Shown: piece by piece, positions 34,777 to 43,751 of the stretch
How positions within the stretch are numbered: position 1 is the first letter of the stretch
Layout of the letters: every line of letters starts with the position of its first letter
Source: Ulvibacterium sp.
GTDB lineage: Bacteria > Bacteroidota > Bacteroidia > Flavobacteriales > Flavobacteriaceae
Length of the DNA: 52,448 nucleotides
Assembly (NCBI RefSeq): GCF_028285715.1
Contig: NZ_JANQOO010000008.1
Location: 1-52,448 of the forward strand
Reading direction: 5' to 3'
Made by a program: the position numbers and the translations under genes
The notes under the pieces: model-generated
Databases searched by the model: none
Seen by the model: only the letters and a program-made list of their open reading frames with translations
What the model was told of the DNA's origin: nothing

Positions 34777-36288
34777 TTATGCTAAAATCTCTTTGATAAG
34801 TTCTCCCTCCACATCGGTCAATCGAAAATGTCTCCCTTGAAATTCATAGGTAAATTGTTCGTGATCAAAGCCCAGTAGATGTAGAATGGTGGCATGGATA
34901 TCATGTACGGAAACCCGGCCTTCTATACCGGAGAACCCAATATCGTCCGTTTTGCCATGGCAAACGCCTTTTTTGATACCGCCTCCGGCCATCCACATGG
35001 TAAAGGCGTCCCCATGATGATCTCGGCCCTTATAAGCCATTTTTTTATTGCCCCGGTTTTCCTGCATAGGGGTTCGGCCGAACTCACCGCCCCAGACCAC
35101 CAGGGTTTCATCCAGCAGTCCTCTTTGTTTAAGGTCCAAGATCAATGCCGCAATGGGCCGGTCTATTTCCCGACACTTATTACGTAGGCCTAAATCAATT
35201 GATCCCTCTCGAACATTCCCGTGGGTATCCCATCCCCAATCAAAAAGTTGTACAAAACGTACCCCATCCTCCACTAGTTTACGTGCCAAGAGACAGTTGT
35301 TGGCAAAGGACTCCTTGCCCGGCTCAACACCGTACATCTGTTGGACATTTTCAGGTTCATTATTGATATTCATCACCTCTGGTACCGCGATTTGCATGCG
35401 GTAGGCCATTTCATATTGGTTGATGCGGGCCAAGATTTCCGGATCCGCATACTTGGTGTATTCTTCCTTGTTGATTTTGTTAATAGCATCAATAGTACTT
35501 TTTTTTAGATCTCGGGTCATACCCTCCGGATCTTCTATATAGAGTACAGGATCTCCTTTGGAACGACATTGAACACCCTGGTAAACGGATGGTAGGAATC
35601 CGCTACCCCAAACACTTTTCCCGGCATCCGGGGTATTGCCCCCGGAGGTTAATACCACAAAACCGGGAAGATTTTGATTTGGAGAGCCCAATCCGTAGGT
35701 GGCCCAAGCACCGATACTTGGCCTGCCTAATCGAGCACTGCCTGTATGCATAAACAGCTGCGCGGGGCCATGATTGAATTGATCGGTATGTACCGCTTTT
35801 AAAAAAGCGACTTCATCCACAACTTTCTTAAAATGAGGCATAAAATTGGAGACCCAATTACCCGATTCGCCCTCTTGCTTGAATTCGGCCTGGGGCCCCA
35901 TCAGTTTTGGGGTGCCCTTGATAAAGGCAAATTTCTTTCCTTCCAACAAAGACTGGGGACAGTCCTGCCCATGATATTTTTGGAGTTGTGGTTTGTAATC
36001 GAACATTTCGAGTTGCGAGGGTGCTCCGGCCATGTGTAGATAAATGACCGACTTTACCTTTGGGGCAAATGGGGGAGCCAAGGTTGCCAAAGGGTTCAGG
36101 TCACGTTCGGAAAATGCCATAGGATTTTTGGCCTTGGGTTTTTCCAAAGGGTCGCATCCCATAAAAATGGAGCTTAACGCCAAACCTCCCATGCCCTGGG
36201 TACAACTTTTTATAAAGTGCCTTCGGGTTTTGGCCTGTGTTTCCCGGACAACTTTTTCTTGGATCAATCTTTGGACATGGTCTTGCAT
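34777..36288 (-). CDS. DUF1501 domain protein
   Basis: A 503-residue protein with an N-terminal twin-arginine-like segment (TRRHFIKS, residues 22-29) and hydrophobic stretch ending in FMGC, so it is probably exported and possibly lipid-anchored. The DUF1501 domain is clear. It starts with VIYLHMAGAPSQLEMFDYKP and ends with VVWGGEFGRTP, DHHGDAFTMWMAGGG and a late HDIHATILHLLG. DUF1501 is related to the alkaline phosphatase/sulfatase fold and nearly always accompanies a PSCyt1/DUF1549/DUF1553 protein, which ends 4 bp upstream here. The substrate is unknown. Confidence 0.92.
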   Translation of the reverse strand: MQDHVQRLIQEKVVRETQAKTRRHFIKSCTQGMGGLALSSIFMGCDPLEKPKAKNPMAFSERDLNPLATLAPPFAPKVKSVIYLHMAGAPSQLEMFDYKPQLQKYHGQDCPQSLLEGKKFAFIKGTPKLMGPQAEFKQEGESGNWVSNFMPHFKKVVDEVAFLKAVHTDQFNHGPAQLFMHTGSARLGRPSIGAWATYGLGSPNQNLPGFVVLTSGGNTPDAGKSVWGSGFLPSVYQGVQCRSKGDPVLYIEDPEGMTRDLKKSTIDAINKINKEEYTKYADPEILARINQYEMAYRMQIAVPEVMNINNEPENVQQMYGVEPGKESFANNCLLARKLVEDGVRFVQLFDWGWDTHGNVREGSIDLGLRNKCREIDRPIAALILDLKQRGLLDETLVVWGGEFGRTPMQENRGNKKMAYKGRDHHGDAFTMWMAGGGIKKGVCHGKTDDIGFSGIEGRVSVHDIHATILHLLGFDHEQFTYEFQGRHFRLTDVEGELIKEILA

Positions 36289-36292
36289 GGAA

Positions 36293-39034
36293 CTAGGCTT
36301 TTGTTAAAAATTCATCCAAATTCATAATGGCATTGGCCACTACGGTCAAGGCACTTAATTCTGGAGTTGGTTTATCATCAAAATGCAAAAAAAGTGTATT
36401 GGCCTCTTCATTTTCCTGGAACTCCAATAATGATTCCTGGTACAATGCCTTTAATGCTTCCAATTTGTTCGGCGAAATATCGCTATAGGTAGCCCTTTTA
36501 TAACTTTGGGCGATACTCTTATCGATGTCATCCACAACCCTGGTATTCTTGGCAAGCGCATAGGATGCTTCCAAATACACCGGATCGTTTAGGGTCACTA
36601 AGGCCTGTAGGGGTGTGTTGGTGACGATTCGGCGAATGGTACAGACCTCCCTACTACCGGCATCGAAGGTTAAAAATGAAGGGTAGGGGCTCGTCCGTTT
36701 CAAATAGGTATAGACCCCTCTTCTGTAGCGGTCCTCACCTTTGCTTTCTTCCCATTGGGCCCCATTGTAAACGGTTTGCCAGACGCCATCGGGTTGAGGT
36801 GGCATTACCCCGGGGCCGTACATTTTTTCACTCAAAAGTCCGGAAACAGCCAATGCCTGATCGCGAATGGCCTCTGCCCCCAATCGAACCCTGGGACCTC
36901 TGGCATACAATTCGTTGTGCGGATCTTTCTGATGCATTTCCGGGGTACTCTTTGAACTTTGACGATAAGTACCCGAAAGAACAATTTCCTTTATCAACGC
37001 CTTCATGCTCCAGTTATGCTCGTTCATGAAACGAAGCGAGAGCCAATCCAAAAGGGCAGGATGGGAAGGGGCATCGGACTGTGAACCGATATCCTCAATC
37101 GTGGCCACCAAGCCCCTGCCATAAATTTGGTGCCATATCCTATTTACCAATGTACGGGCGGTCAAAGGATTTTTTTTGTCAACAATCCATTTGGAGAGGC
37201 CCAATCGATTTTTGGGCCATTCCGGGTTCCATTCGCTTAGGCTTCCGGGAGTACTTGGTTGAACCGTATCGGTCTTGGATAGCCAGCTACCCCGATCAAA
37301 AACCTGGGTGGTACGCTGCATATAGGATGGGTTTTCGGCCAAAATAGGTACAGTGACAGCCGTGTTGGTATTCAAGGTTTTCAAAAAAGCCTTGTTTATC
37401 CCATACCATCCGGGTTTGTCCTGTCCTGGCATATCCTCCAAAAACGCAATCCAATAGATATTGATAATGTTGGCCTCTTTAGCCGCTGAATTATTTTGTA
37501 TCTCAATATAGAGATTGGCCTTGTGATCTATCTTCTTTATCGGAAATTGGGAGGTTGTATTGTTCTTCGCTTTATTAATGGTAAACTGCCCTAAAATAGG
37601 TCCGTTGGCATCCCCTTCACGTATGATCATCCGGGTCCCGTCATAATGCGAACGATAATTTAAATATACATGGCCTGCATTGTTGGTGTAACCGTTTTCC
37701 AGAATGCAGTTGCCATCGTCCCAAAGTACCACGGAGGCATGGTCATCGTAGGACCCATTGGTAATTTCTTGAAAAAAGTGCGATTTATACACCGGTTCGG
37801 TGAACTGCATGAAGTCTTTGTAGGTTTTGTGCTGTTTTGGAGTGCCATTTTTCGAAATCCAATTGAGTACCTTGTCTACATCCTGCCGCTGCTCAGAATC
37901 AAAGAATTTGAGTACCGGGCCTTCACTTGGGGTGTCTTCGTCCCTAGTGTTGTTGAAAAAGGCCATAAGCTTAAAATACTCCTCATGCTTAAACGGGTCA
38001 TAAGGATGGCCATGGCACTGTACGCAGCCTATGGTGGTGCTCTGCCAGACCTCAAAAGTGGTATTCACCCTATCGATGACGGTGGCAATTCGATATTCCT
38101 CATCATCTGTACCGCCCTCATCATTGTTCATGGTGTTTCGATGAAAGGCCGTGGCGATTAACTGGTCAGTACTTGGATCAGGTAAAAGGTCCCCTGCCAA
38201 TTGTTCCAAAGTAAACTGGTCATAGGGCAGATCTTCGTTAAAGGCATCGATAACCCAATCCCGATATTTCCAAATGGATCGGCCCATATCCTTTTCATAA
38301 CCTTTTGAATCCGCATAGCGGGCGAGGTCCAACCACCAGGTTGCCCACTTTTCCCCGTAGGACTTTTGTGCCAATAGGGTATCCGCCAAAGCTTCATAGG
38401 AAAGTGCCCCATTTTCGAACTCTAGCAACAGTTTCCCACTAGGAGGTAAACCGGTAAGGTCCAGGGCGAGTCTTCGGGCAATAACACTTTTCTGGGCCGG
38501 GGGATTGGGGCCCACTTGCTCACTTTCCAAACGGGCAAGGACAAAATTATCAATGTTGTTCTGAAGAAACTCGGACGATTTTTCAAAGGTAAAACCCGCC
38601 TCGTTGGTCCAGGTGGGGACGTCCACTTTTTCGGGAAGCGAATACGCCCAATGTTCCCCCCATTTGGCTCCCTGGTCTATCCAGCGTGTTAGGAGGTCTA
38701 TCTCCTCATCGGATAGTTTGGCTTTCTCATAAGGCATGCGAAGTTCGGGATCTTCTTCCTTCAAGCGTTTTATGAACTCGCTACCTGAGGCATCCCCGGG
38801 AATAATGGCCGGCTTACCGGATTCGGTAACGGCAAAGGCTTCCTCTTCGAATAAGAGGCTAAACCCTCCATTTTTTTTAACACCTCCGTGGCAAGTAATG
38901 CACTTGTTATTGAGAATGGGTTTTATCTGTGTGCTGAAGTCAACTTTTTCGGTAGGCTTTAACGAATTCCAAAGAAGGGCAAGGGCACCCATGGCCATAC
39001 CAATACCTGCTCCTATATAAATCTTCCTTTTCAT
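36293..39034 (-). CDS. PSCyt1/DUF1549/DUF1553 haem-c protein with inserted jelly-roll-like domain
   Basis: A 913-residue exported, membrane-anchored protein (anchor about 8-24). The N-terminal cytochrome domain has haem site CITCH (45-49) and axial Met100 (LRMPYEKAKL). The DUF1549 domain (about 155-370) carries a second CxxCH, CVQCH (337-341). The DUF1553 domain covers about 605-890 and includes NRIWHQIYGRGLV. Between them, about 415-540, a beta-rich stretch (HVYLNYRSHYDG, ILGQFTINK, NLYIEIQN, IINIYWIAFL) looks like a CBM6-type jelly roll. The set resembles planctomycete enzymes thought to oxidise or process carbohydrates. It is first in the leftward cluster. A TATATTTA box lies about 30 bp upstream. 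Confidence 0.9.
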   Translation of the reverse strand: MKRKIYIGAGIGMAMGALALLWNSLKPTEKVDFSTQIKPILNNKCITCHGGVKKNGGFSLLFEEEAFAVTESGKPAIIPGDASGSEFIKRLKEEDPELRMPYEKAKLSDEEIDLLTRWIDQGAKWGEHWAYSLPEKVDVPTWTNEAGFTFEKSSEFLQNNIDNFVLARLESEQVGPNPPAQKSVIARRLALDLTGLPPSGKLLLEFENGALSYEALADTLLAQKSYGEKWATWWLDLARYADSKGYEKDMGRSIWKYRDWVIDAFNEDLPYDQFTLEQLAGDLLPDPSTDQLIATAFHRNTMNNDEGGTDDEEYRIATVIDRVNTTFEVWQSTTIGCVQCHGHPYDPFKHEEYFKLMAFFNNTRDEDTPSEGPVLKFFDSEQRQDVDKVLNWISKNGTPKQHKTYKDFMQFTEPVYKSHFFQEITNGSYDDHASVVLWDDGNCILENGYTNNAGHVYLNYRSHYDGTRMIIREGDANGPILGQFTINKAKNNTTSQFPIKKIDHKANLYIEIQNNSAAKEANIINIYWIAFLEDMPGQDKPGWYGINKAFLKTLNTNTAVTVPILAENPSYMQRTTQVFDRGSWLSKTDTVQPSTPGSLSEWNPEWPKNRLGLSKWIVDKKNPLTARTLVNRIWHQIYGRGLVATIEDIGSQSDAPSHPALLDWLSLRFMNEHNWSMKALIKEIVLSGTYRQSSKSTPEMHQKDPHNELYARGPRVRLGAEAIRDQALAVSGLLSEKMYGPGVMPPQPDGVWQTVYNGAQWEESKGEDRYRRGVYTYLKRTSPYPSFLTFDAGSREVCTIRRIVTNTPLQALVTLNDPVYLEASYALAKNTRVVDDIDKSIAQSYKRATYSDISPNKLEALKALYQESLLEFQENEEANTLFLHFDDKPTPELSALTVVANAIMNLDEFLTKA

Positions 39035-39148
39035 TTACAATCCAATGATTTGGAAAGGCTTATAAATATAGGCATATTTTGAAAAATCGGGTTTTAAAAT
39101 TACGCAACACTGTGCAACTAAAACCTGATTTTCAACCAGGACAGGATT

Positions 39149-40840
39149 TCAATCTTTAAGGGTTACGATTTTGGATTCGCCTTCCACCACGACTTGTACG
39201 ATTCCATTTTTGGAAAGTGCTTTCATGGATCTGTCCCATTTTTTGCCACTAAGGCCGGCTTGGGATTTAAGCTCATTCAAATCCATACTTCCTTCCGGTT
39301 GTAAAAGGGCTACTATGGTCTTTTCTTCCTCGGATAATTCTACTTGCTTTTTCTCGGGCCGCATCTGCGGAAAGAACAACACTTCCTGGATGGAGGAATT
39401 ATCGGTCAGGAGCATTACCAAACGGTCAATACCGATACCGATACCGGAGGTGGGGGGCATACCGTATTCCAGGGCCCTTAGAAAATCCTGGTCAATGAAC
39501 ATGGCCTCATCGTCCCCTTTTTCGGATAATCTTAGCTGCTCTTCAAAGCGTTCGCGCTGATCAATGGGATCGTTCAATTCAGAATAGGCGTTGGCAACTT
39601 CTTTGCCATTGATGATTAGCTCAAAGCGCTCCGTTAAGGCCGGGTTGTTACGATGCTCCTTGGTCAAAGGGCTCATCTCCTTTGGATAATCGATAATAAA
39701 GGTAGGTTGTACATAATGATGCTCACAGTTTGAGCCAAAAATCTCATCGATCAATTTACCTACTCCCATGGTTTCATCTACCTCTATCTGCAATTTCTGG
39801 GCCACTTCCCTCAATTGGGTCTCATCCATCCCGGCAACATCAAAACCCGTGTGAATCTTGATGGCTTCCAAAATGGGAACTCGGGGATAAGGTGCCTTAA
39901 ATTCAATTTGCTTTTCACCCACTTTTACTTTTGTAGTGCCATTGGCGTCCAAGGCTACTTTTTCCAACAATTCTTCCGTAATATCCATCATCCAATTGTA
40001 ATCCTTGTAGGCCACGTAAAGCTCCATTACGGTGAATTCCGGATTATGGGTACGGTCCATCCCCTCGTTCCTGAAGTCCTTGGAAAATTCATAGACTCCA
40101 TCAAAACCACCTACGATAAGGCGCTTTAAATACAACTCGTTGGCGATGCGCAAGTATAATGGAATATTCAAAGCATTGTGATGGGTAAGGAATGGACGCG
40201 CGGCCGCTCCACCCGGAATGGGCTGTAGAATAGGGGTTTCCACTTCCAAATACCCTTTGTTGTTATAAAATTCCCGAATACTATTGGTTATTTTGGTTCT
40301 TTTGATGAAGGTCTCCTTAACGGACGGATTTACCACTAGGTCCACGTAGCGTTGGCGATAACGTAATTCCGGATCGTTAAATTCATCGTAAGTGTTTCCC
40401 TCAGCATCTTTTTTTGGTAAGGGTAGGGGACGCAATGCTTTGCTCAATACCGTGAAATCCTTTACCATCACCGTTTTTTCCCCCACTTTGGTGGTGAAAA
40501 GTTCCCCTTCCACACCAATAATGTCCCCTATGTCCAACAACTTTTTGTACACCTCGTTGTATAGGGTCTTGTCCTCCCCAGGGCAAATTTCATCGCGATT
40601 GAAGTATACTTGGATTCGGCCTAGGCTATCCTGTAATTCCGCAAAAGAAGCTTTTCCTTGGATACGGCGCGACATCAATCGCCCGGAAATAACTACCTTT
40701 TTTCCTTCCTCATACGCTTCTTTGATGTATTTTGAGGTAGCATTTACAGGATACAATGCGGCAGGATATGGGTCTATACCCATCTCCCTCAACTTGTCCA
40801 ATTTCTCCCTTCTTATGATTTCTTGCTCCGAAAGTTGCAT
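39149..40840 (-). CDS. lysS: Lysine--tRNA ligase
   Basis: A 563-residue class II synthetase. The ATG at 40840 gives the normal N-terminus ([21 protein letters not shown]). The frame is open further to 40882 but lacks promoter room and is rejected. The OB-fold anticodon domain covers about 50-160. The catalytic core shows [14 protein letters not shown] (motif 2) and [12 protein letters not shown] (motif 3). An extra C-terminal segment of about 70 residues resembles a small winged domain ([21 protein letters not shown]), as in other Bacteroidota LysS. A good promoter precedes it. Confidence 0.96.
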   Translation of the reverse strand: MQLSEQEIIRREKLDKLREMGIDPYPAALYPVNATSKYIKEAYEEGKKVVISGRLMSRRIQGKASFAELQDSLGRIQVYFNRDEICPGEDKTLYNEVYKKLLDIGDIIGVEGELFTTKVGEKTVMVKDFTVLSKALRPLPLPKKDAEGNTYDEFNDPELRYRQRYVDLVVNPSVKETFIKRTKITNSIREFYNNKGYLEVETPILQPIPGGAAARPFLTHHNALNIPLYLRIANELYLKRLIVGGFDGVYEFSKDFRNEGMDRTHNPEFTVMELYVAYKDYNWMMDITEELLEKVALDANGTTKVKVGEKQIEFKAPYPRVPILEAIKIHTGFDVAGMDETQLREVAQKLQIEVDETMGVGKLIDEIFGSNCEHHYVQPTFIIDYPKEMSPLTKEHRNNPALTERFELIINGKEVANAYSELNDPIDQRERFEEQLRLSEKGDDEAMFIDQDFLRALEYGMPPTSGIGIGIDRLVMLLTDNSSIQEVLFFPQMRPEKKQVELSEEEKTIVALLQPEGSMDLNELKSQAGLSGKKWDRSMKALSKNGIVQVVVEGESKIVTLKD

Positions 40841-40859
40841 TTGTATGTAGTTAAGGCTG

Positions 40860-40890
40860 CAAATATAGACTGTTTGCGTCAATCTTTCAA
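40860..40890 (-). promoter_or_regulatory. Promoter of lysS
   Basis: On the minus strand TTG (40888-40890) is 20 bp from TATATTTG (40860-40867), an exact Bacteroidota promoter. It gives a leader of about 15-20 nt before the ATG at 40840. It overlaps the 3' end of the upstream SGNH gene. Confidence 0.7.
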
Positions 40891-41613
40891 TTTGGACACG
40901 ACACCTGGAACAATTCGATCCAGGAACATTTGATAGGCCTTTTCGGAAAGATGAAGGTTGTCTCCTGCGACCAGGGAAGTATCTTCAAGACCATTGCGGG
41001 AAATGTCGGTAATATCCACAAATGGAATACCATTCTGCTCGGCTATGGCGCTTGCGAAATTGTTATAATTATCGATTTCCTCGGATATGTTCTCAAAACC
41101 AAGATCTTGTCCAAATGGGGTAAAGAAATAATCCGGGATGGAAATTACCGTTACCCGCTCTGGGTCGTTGCCTACCAAATTCAGTGCCTTGTCCAGAAGT
41201 TTTGGAAATTCGTCCTCGTATTGCGCAAAGGGACGATTTTGAAATTGATTGTTCACCCCGATCAATAAAGTAACCAAATCGTAACTATCTGCCGGTGTTT
41301 CCTCTGCCAAGGCATCAATTAGGTTATCAGTACGCCATCCTGCCCTCGCGACTACTTGCAGTGTAACCCCATTGTTGAGTTCTTGGGCCAAGGCCTGTTG
41401 TAGTTGTTTAGGGAAGCTTTTTTGGGGATCTATACCGGTTCCTGCCGTGTAGCTATCGCCTAACGCAAGGTACCCTATGGATGCGCTGGATTGCCTGTTC
41501 CTTTCGGGTTCCATGCTTTCGGAATCCATCATGGCATCCGTACTACAGGCAGGCCCAAGCACCGCGACAAATGCAATTAAAAGAAGATTACCTTTCAATA
41601 GTCTACCCAACAT
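40879..41613 (-). CDS. SGNH/GDSL hydrolase lipoprotein
   Basis: A 244-residue lipoprotein with signal ending in GPAC (residue 23). The SGNH blocks are complete: GDSYTAG with nucleophile Ser54, a glycine near ARAGW (88-93), LIGVNNQ with Asn121, and D218/H221 in DNLHLS. Such enzymes are esterases or lipases acting on lipids, acyl groups of polysaccharides or other esters. The substrate is unknown. It lies upstream of lysS in the same orientation but lysS has its own promoter. Confidence 0.9.
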   Translation of the reverse strand: MLGRLLKGNLLLIAFVAVLGPACSTDAMMDSESMEPERNRQSSASIGYLALGDSYTAGTGIDPQKSFPKQLQQALAQELNNGVTLQVVARAGWRTDNLIDALAEETPADSYDLVTLLIGVNNQFQNRPFAQYEDEFPKLLDKALNLVGNDPERVTVISIPDYFFTPFGQDLGFENISEEIDNYNNFASAIAEQNGIPFVDITDISRNGLEDTSLVAGDNLHLSEKAYQMFLDRIVPGVVSKLKD

Positions 41614-41646
41614 TTTGTATTCTTAATTGGACATCGGCACAAATAG

Positions 41647-41654
41647 CAAAAATA
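41647..41654 (-). promoter_or_regulatory. -7 box of the SGNH hydrolase gene
   Basis: On the minus strand TATTTTTG matches TAnnTTTG and lies 33 bp before the start codon at 41613. Confidence 0.45.
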
Positions 41655-41723
41655 CGCCGAAAAATTAGTTTTGTGCCAGACTACTATATAGAAGGACTAT
41701 TGAAAGATAATTGAGGTAAGGTG

Positions 41724-42269
41724 CTATTGTTTTTTTACGGCGTAGTTGGGCACGTACTTGTCCCCATTTAAAATGAGTGCCATATCTTCTTCCAATGACT
41801 CCACAGGACTTTCTACAATTCTGTTTATTTCTGTTCCGTTTTTTAGGAAAAGCATTGTCGGCACCTTTTTGATGTTCTTACCCTTTTCTTCTCCCCCGGG
41901 ACTTTTTTTGTACCACTCTTTTCTACGATCCAATGCAATGATTTCCAAATTTTCCAGAGGGAAATCGGCTTCTCTCAGGATTTTGATAAATCGGGGTACC
42001 TCACGCTTGCTATCCCCGCACCAGGTGCCTAAAAAGAGTTGTATTCGACAATCGGCCAGTTTCAACTTAAAAAGGCGTATTAGCGTCTCATCTACGCCAT
42101 AATCCAGGTACGATTTCTGATACCAATTCCGGTAGGGCTCCTTTTCGAAGGCTTCCAACGTAATTTTCCCCAAAAGGAATGGCCTTCCATCTTTAAGAAA
42201 GACTTCTTGATTTTGACCAAAGAGGCCGGTAGCCAACACTGTGAAAAATAAGAATACACTAGTTTTCAT
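41724..42269 (-). CDS. Thioredoxin-like protein with CGDS active site
   Basis: A 181-residue exported protein from the ATG at 42269, which gives a signal peptide ending in GLFGQ (residue 19). The upstream in-frame ATG at 42308 adds only charged residues and is rejected. The thioredoxin-fold active site reads TWCGDSKREVPR, so the second cysteine of CxxC is serine (WCGDS, 83-87). A cis-proline is visible in KKVPTMLF. With one cysteine it cannot make the usual disulphide alone and may act as a monothiol reductase, a binding protein or a peroxidatic thiol. It is a single gene. Confidence 0.85.
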   Translation of the reverse strand: MKTSVFLFFTVLATGLFGQNQEVFLKDGRPFLLGKITLEAFEKEPYRNWYQKSYLDYGVDETLIRLFKLKLADCRIQLFLGTWCGDSKREVPRFIKILREADFPLENLEIIALDRRKEWYKKSPGGEEKGKNIKKVPTMLFLKNGTEINRIVESPVESLEEDMALILNGDKYVPNYAVKKQ

Positions 42270-42367
42270 GAATTTCGATTTAAAGTTTAGATTTCGAAAA
42301 TCATGCATAAATAATTAGATGAATAGGAAGTGGTGTTGGAAATAGGGACTAGACCCCAGGTGGATTT

Positions 42368-43426
42368 TTAATTTTGATTCTCGAATAACCCCTTAATGTC
42401 CTCTCTTTTGGAAACATTCAGTTTTTTGTACAGATTGTTAATATGTGTTTTTACAGTGCTCACACTAATAAAAAGGTCTGTCGCGATTTCCTTGTTGGTC
42501 TTTTCCTTTAGAATTTCATGTACAATTTTCTGCTCCTGAAACGTGAGTTTTTCCAAGATACCCTTCTTTATTATTTCTCTAGATCTTTTTCTTTGGAACA
42601 ACAAATACAGGTTCAGCAACAAGGAAAGCGCTAGGATAAAGGCCAAAATCCATTTCCATGTAAAAATAGCTGTGTCCTTGCCCGAAGCAATTTGTTCGTC
42701 CAGATGGATTTCATTTTCGTACAACTGCGTATATGCCGTTTCGGGATATCCCTTTTTGAGACGTTCAAGTAGATGGTCATAATATAGGTTGTCGTTGAGG
42801 TCTTTTAAGTAGTAGGAATAAGTTTCATTTCTTCTGTCCGATAAGAAGTCATAAATAAAAAGTTCTGCCAAGGGCTCATTAAGACGTAAACCAAATTCCT
42901 GTAAGCTTGTAAACCATTTCTCCGAATTGATTTTTCTGTTGGCTTCACTATTAAAATCATTAAAATCGACAATCATCTCCTCTTTCAGGGATTCTATTTG
43001 TAAGAGGTCGTCGGAAGAAGGGTTCGTAGAAGCAATTTGACAAAATGTTTGTCCATTGGGCGATTTTGAAAAGTTTAGGGTATCCGAGTTGTTTGCTATA
43101 AAGAGTACACTCTGACTAAAATCACAGACCCCAAGTATGTGAGGATTTGGTTTGGACTCCACATCGCAACCATCCAGATGTAGTCTATAAATTCGATTTT
43201 CTTCCGGAAGATTGGTTCCCTTGAAACTGAACCTGCCTAATGAGTCAACCTCCGTTTTCCGGATGATTTGATCTATATAGATTCTGGAAAGCTTTCTATA
43301 ATCCTCAATGTAGGAGAGATATACCGTCTTACCTTCATCTAGGTTTATTTGTCCATCAAAACGATACTGCCCCTGGCTTTTAAGGATTATGAAAAATAGT
43401 AAAAAAAACAGTGTTTTTGTTGACAT
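42368..43426 (-). CDS. Membrane-anchored LuxR-type regulator with exported sensor region
   Basis: A 352-residue protein from the ATG at 43426, which begins a signal-like segment (MSTKTLFFLLFFIILKS). The longer in-frame start at 43576 would overlap the divergent gene and is rejected. Residues about 20-125 look like a DUF4369-type beta-rich domain (FDGQINLDEGKTVYLSYIED). A helical region runs to about 250 and one membrane segment lies at 256-277. The cytoplasmic C-terminus is a LuxR helix-turn-helix (LTFQEQKIVHEILKEKTNKEIA, then VKTHINNLYKKLNV). It should sense an outside or membrane signal and bind DNA without a separate kinase. The target is unknown. Confidence 0.88.
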   Translation of the reverse strand: MSTKTLFFLLFFIILKSQGQYRFDGQINLDEGKTVYLSYIEDYRKLSRIYIDQIIRKTEVDSLGRFSFKGTNLPEENRIYRLHLDGCDVESKPNPHILGVCDFSQSVLFIANNSDTLNFSKSPNGQTFCQIASTNPSSDDLLQIESLKEEMIVDFNDFNSEANRKINSEKWFTSLQEFGLRLNEPLAELFIYDFLSDRRNETYSYYLKDLNDNLYYDHLLERLKKGYPETAYTQLYENEIHLDEQIASGKDTAIFTWKWILAFILALSLLLNLYLLFQRKRSREIIKKGILEKLTFQEQKIVHEILKEKTNKEIATDLFISVSTVKTHINNLYKKLNVSKREDIKGLFENQN

Positions 43427-43464
43427 ATAATATGCGTCGAATACAGAATAAAAATACAGGTTTT

Positions 43465-43490
43465 GCGTAACAAATGGCGTAAAATTGCGT
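43465..43490. promoter_or_regulatory. Three GCGT(AA) repeats between divergent genes
   Basis: GCGTAA or GCGT begins at 43465, 43477 and 43487, with 10-12 bp spacing, between the LuxR-type gene and the Pmp3-like gene. Repeats at helical spacing in a divergent promoter region may be operator half-sites, possibly for the LuxR protein itself. Confidence 0.3.
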
Positions 43491-43523
43491 CCTATAGGTA
43501 CATCAATCAAAAGAAATTTGAAA

Positions 43524-43679
43524 ATGGGTTGTTTTAGAGTCTTATTGGCCATTTTATTCCCACCTTTGTCCGTCATCGATCAGGGATGCGGCTCTATTCT
43601 TATTGTCTTTTTACTCACCTTATGTGGATGGGTTCCCGGGGTTATCGCAGCACTTGTGATTTTAAATAATCCTAATTAG
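43524..43679 (+). CDS. YqaE/Pmp3 family membrane peptide
   Basis: A 51-residue membrane protein from the ATG at 43524. It has two hydrophobic segments and the Pmp3 pattern: LLAILFPPLSVI, a GCG turn and LLTLCGWVPGVIAAL. Pmp3/YqaE/SNA1 peptides are tied to membrane potential and stress tolerance. A longer in-frame start at 43485 adds 13 basic residues and is less likely. It is divergent from the membrane LuxR-type regulator and 72 bp upstream of lipB. Confidence 0.85.
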   Translation: MGCFRVLLAILFPPLSVIDQGCGSILIVFLLTLCGWVPGVIAALVILNNPN

Positions 43680-43738
43680 AAGTTCTCCTAGGCTGTTCCG
43701 ATCTATTCAAGGGAGACGAAAAAGTTACGTTATCATCG

Positions 43739-43746
43739 TATCTTTG
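43739..43746 (+). promoter_or_regulatory. -7 box of lipB
   Basis: TATCTTTG exactly matches TAnnTTTG and ends only 5 bp before the lipB ATG at 43752. With a start site a few bases after the box, the mRNA would have almost no leader. Confidence 0.55.
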
Positions 43747-43751
43747 CCGGT

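Noticed and set aside
39113-39142. Possible lysS terminator (CCTG/CAGG stem with TTTT)
   Set aside because: The stem is only 4 bp with a 9-nt loop, too weak to list as a terminator.
41666-41673. Plus-strand TAGTTTTG box between the SGNH and thioredoxin-like genes
   Set aside because: It fits the promoter consensus, but no rightward gene follows and the transcript would only be antisense to the thioredoxin-like gene. A single 8-bp match is too weak to claim an antisense RNA.
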